From: Streptomyces mirabilis
GTDB taxonomy: Bacteria; Actinomycetota; Actinomycetes; Streptomycetales; Streptomycetaceae
Assembly (NCBI RefSeq): GCF_039503195.1
Contig: NZ_JBCJKP010000001.1
Coordinates: 5,766,001-5,830,000, forward strand
DNA length: 64,000 nt
Direction: 5' to 3'
Part shown: positions 62,024 through 64,000 of the stretch, in pieces
How the letters are laid out: each line of letters starts with the position of its first letter
Position numbering within the stretch: position 1 is the stretch's first letter
Notes under the pieces: generated by a model
Told to the model about the DNA's origin: nothing
The model's input: the letters and a program-made list of their open reading frames with translations, nothing else
The model's database searches: none
Program-made: the position numbers and the translations under genes

Positions 62024-62956
62024 GTGAGTACATTCCACCAGCCAGACCCCAAGGACCGCCCCGCGCGGCTCACCGTCGGCGTTGTCGGCGCGGGCCGGGT
62101 CGGCCCCGCCCTCGCCGCGGCGCTCCAGCTCGCCGGGCACCGCCCGGTGGCCGTCTCCGGGGTCTCCGACGCCTCCAGGCGGCGGGCCGCGCTGCTCCTG
62201 CCCGACGTGCCGCTGCTCTCCCCGGCGCAGGTCCTGGAGCGCTCCGACCTGGTCCTCCTGACCGTCCCGGACGACGCCCTGCCCGGGCTCGTCGAGGGGC
62301 TCGCCGAGACGGGCGCCATCCGGCCCGGACAGCTGCTCGTGCACACCTCCGGGCGGTACGGCGCGCGGGTGCTCGACCCGGCGCTCAGGGCGGGCGCCCT
62401 GCCGCTCGCGCTGCACCCCGCCATGACGTTCACCGGCACCCCCGTGGACGTGCAGCGGCTCGCCGGATGCTCCTTCGGGGTCACCGCGCCCGAACAGCTG
62501 CGTCTGGCCGCCGAGGCCCTGGTGATCGAGATGGGCGGCGAGCCCGAGTGGATCGCCGAGGAGTCCCGCCCGCTCTACCACGCGGCCCTCGCGCTCGGCG
62601 CCAACCACCTGGTGACCCTGGTCGCCGAGTCCATGGAACTGCTGCGCACCGCCGGCGTGGAGGCCCCGGACCGGATGCTCGGCCCGCTGCTCGGCGCCGC
62701 CCTCGACAACGCCCTCAGGTCGGGCGACGCCGCCCTCACCGGGCCTGTCGCGCGCGGAGACGCCGGCACGGTCGCCGCGCACGTCGCCGAACTGCGCAAG
62801 CACGCCCCCGGGACCGTCGCCGGCTATCTCGCGATGGCCCGCGCGACCGCCGACCGGGCGCTGGCCCACGGCCTGCTGAAGCCGGAACTCGCCGAGGACC
62901 TCCTCGGGGTACTCGCCGACGGCGCGACCCTGCCCGACGACGGGAGCGACCGATGA
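62024..62956 (+). CDS. DUF2520/Rossmann protein upstream of panC
   Basis: A 310-residue protein from GTG at 62024. [20 protein letters not shown] is a Rossmann NADP site; the C-terminal half is the helical DUF2520 region ([40 protein letters not shown]). It resembles ketopantoate reductase in architecture and overlaps panC by ATGA, so a role in pantothenate synthesis is plausible; the reaction is unproven. Confidence 0.88.
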   Translation: MSTFHQPDPKDRPARLTVGVVGAGRVGPALAAALQLAGHRPVAVSGVSDASRRRAALLLPDVPLLSPAQVLERSDLVLLTVPDDALPGLVEGLAETGAIRPGQLLVHTSGRYGARVLDPALRAGALPLALHPAMTFTGTPVDVQRLAGCSFGVTAPEQLRLAAEALVIEMGGEPEWIAEESRPLYHAALALGANHLVTLVAESMELLRTAGVEAPDRMLGPLLGAALDNALRSGDAALTGPVARGDAGTVAAHVAELRKHAPGTVAGYLAMARATADRALAHGLLKPELAEDLLGVLADGATLPDDGSDR

Positions 62957-63945
62957 CCACCACCCTGCTGCGCACCGCCGACGAGCTGCACGCGCGCGTA
63001 CGGCGCGGCAGCCGGGCCGTCGTGATGACCATGGGCGCCCTGCACGAGGGCCATGCCACGCTGATCCGCGCCGCCCGCGAGATCGCCGGGCCCGAGGGCG
63101 AGGTCGTCGTCACGGTCTTCGTGAACCCGCTCCAGTTCGGCGCGGGCGAGGACCTCGACCGCTACCCGCGCACGCTCGACGCCGACCTCAAGATCGCCGA
63201 GGAGGCGGGCGCGGACGCCGTGTTCGCCCCCTCCGTGGACGAGGTCTACCCCGGCGGCGACCCCCAGGTACGCCTCTCCGCGGGTCCCATGGGCGAGCGC
63301 CTGGAGGGTGCCGTGCGCCCCGGTCACTTCGACGGGATGCTCACCGTCGTCGCCAAGCTGTTGCACCTCACCCGGCCCGACGCGGCGCTGTTCGGGCAGA
63401 AGGACGCCCAGCAGCTCGCCCTGATCCGCCGCATGGTGCGCGACCTGAACTTCGGCGTGGAGATCGTCGGCGTGCCCACCGTGCGTGAGGAGGACGGGCT
63501 CGCCCTCTCCAGTCGCAACCGGTACCTCTCGCCCGAGGAGCGGCGCACCGCGCTCGCCCTCTCGCAGGCCCTTTTCGCGGGCCGCGACCGGCACGCCGCC
63601 CAGGAGGCCCTGCGTGCCCGGGCCCGCGAGGTGCCCGCCACACGCGCACGTGCCGAGGCGCTGAGCGCGATCGGCGAATCCCGCGCCGCCGCCGACGCGC
63701 ACGCGGTCGCCAAGGCCGTACCCGGCGCCCCCGCCGCCGTCCGCGCCGCCGCCCGCCTCGTCCTGGACGAGGCCGCCCGCCTCCAGCCGCCGCTGGTCCT
63801 GGACTACCTGGCGCTGGTCGATCCGTCCGACTTCACCGAGATCGAGGACGACTTCACCGGCGAGGCGGTCCTCGCCGTCGCCGCCCGGGTCGGGACGACC
63901 CGCCTGATCGACAACCTCCCCCTCACCTTCGGAGCCGCCTCGTGA
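62953..63945 (+). CDS. panC: Pantothenate synthetase
   Basis: A 330-residue protein. [57 protein letters not shown] and [12 protein letters not shown] are the panC signatures. It joins pantoate and beta-alanine with ATP. It overlaps its neighbours on both sides (ATGA with DUF2520 and GTGA with nadB), so it is part of an operon. Confidence 0.96.
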   Translation: MTTTLLRTADELHARVRRGSRAVVMTMGALHEGHATLIRAAREIAGPEGEVVVTVFVNPLQFGAGEDLDRYPRTLDADLKIAEEAGADAVFAPSVDEVYPGGDPQVRLSAGPMGERLEGAVRPGHFDGMLTVVAKLLHLTRPDAALFGQKDAQQLALIRRMVRDLNFGVEIVGVPTVREEDGLALSSRNRYLSPEERRTALALSQALFAGRDRHAAQEALRARAREVPATRARAEALSAIGESRAAADAHAVAKAVPGAPAAVRAAARLVLDEAARLQPPLVLDYLALVDPSDFTEIEDDFTGEAVLAVAARVGTTRLIDNLPLTFGAAS

Positions 63946-64000
63946 CCGCCACAGGCACAGGTACACCTACGGGTACTGGCATACGACTGCACGCACCCGC
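63942..64000 (+). CDS. nadB: L-aspartate oxidase start (3' partial)
   Basis: Only about 19 codons are in the window: GTG at 63942 then [18 protein letters not shown]. The short Thr/Gly leader and GIRLHAP, plus position after panC, match the start of nadB in Streptomyces. The flavin-binding site is beyond the window. Confidence 0.6.
   Translation, partial: MTATGTGTPTGTGIRLHAP

Noticed and set aside
1..64000. tRNA or rRNA genes, CRISPR arrays and insertion sequences
   Set aside because: I saw no cloverleaf with a CCA end, no regularly spaced identical repeats and no transposase; a tRNAscan-SE and ISfinder search would settle it.

Overview
The window reads as a high-GC Streptomyces chromosome. 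Nearly every third codon position is G or C, GTG starts are common, stop and start codons often overlap (ATGA or GTGA), and most families are actinobacterial: AfsR/SARP-STAND regulator, DUF397/Scr1-type regulator locus, TipA, MbtH, the DUF2520-panC-nadB run. The gene order from about 15.9 to 64 kb looks like conserved central chromosome; this is recalled from Streptomyces genomes and was not checked.

Layout. 1-4.5 kb: the end of a non-ribosomal peptide synthetase (NRPS) cluster on the + strand: carrier protein plus thioesterase, MbtH, a TauD-like oxygenase, a short-chain dehydrogenase gutted by an internal deletion, a PhyH-like oxygenase and a zinc dehydrogenase. 4.5-6.8 kb: a TetR regulator and MFS exporter on the - strand with repeated operator-like sites. 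7-9.1 kb: a large secreted repeat protein. 9.2-11.4 kb: decaying sequence with MFS, AraC, DUF3052 and unknown fragments plus one intact ABM-fold gene. 11.4-19.7 kb: a family 2 glycosyltransferase, a SARP-STAND-TPR regulator, a family A DNA polymerase and a DUF2786 protein (both frameshifted) around an intact Clp-N/helix-turn-helix regulator. 20-22.8 kb: two lipoproteins and a reduced zinc-responsive ribosomal protein set (L33, L31) ending in an in-frame CobW-S18 chimera. 23-25 kb: a DUF397, ATPase and Scr1-type regulator triad in which two genes share a near-identical 27-bp upstream element.

25-33 kb: aldehyde dehydrogenase, DinB-like protein, PadR regulator, glutamate decarboxylase with a ClC channel (acid resistance), TipA, YbjQ, DedA. 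33-47 kb: housekeeping genes: ThrE exporter, pyrophosphatase, PBP4-type peptidase, DUF2342 protein, tilS, hpt, ftsH, then folE and the folP-NTF2-folB-folK-DUF3180 folate operon. 47-64 kb: DUF2156 membrane protein, secreted-type esterase, PH-domain pair, orphan nuoD next to a MidA/NDUFAF7-like methyltransferase, a two-component system, TmrB-like kinase, ArsR-type regulator, aldolase, and DUF2520-panC-nadB running off the end.

The best leads are the CobW-S18 chimera, the shared 27-bp element of the DUF397/ATPase pair, the twin operators over a leaderless promoter of the Clp-N regulator, and the convergent nuoD/MidA-like pair. Three single-base frameshifts fall in short homopolymers, so read error must be excluded before calling those genes dead.
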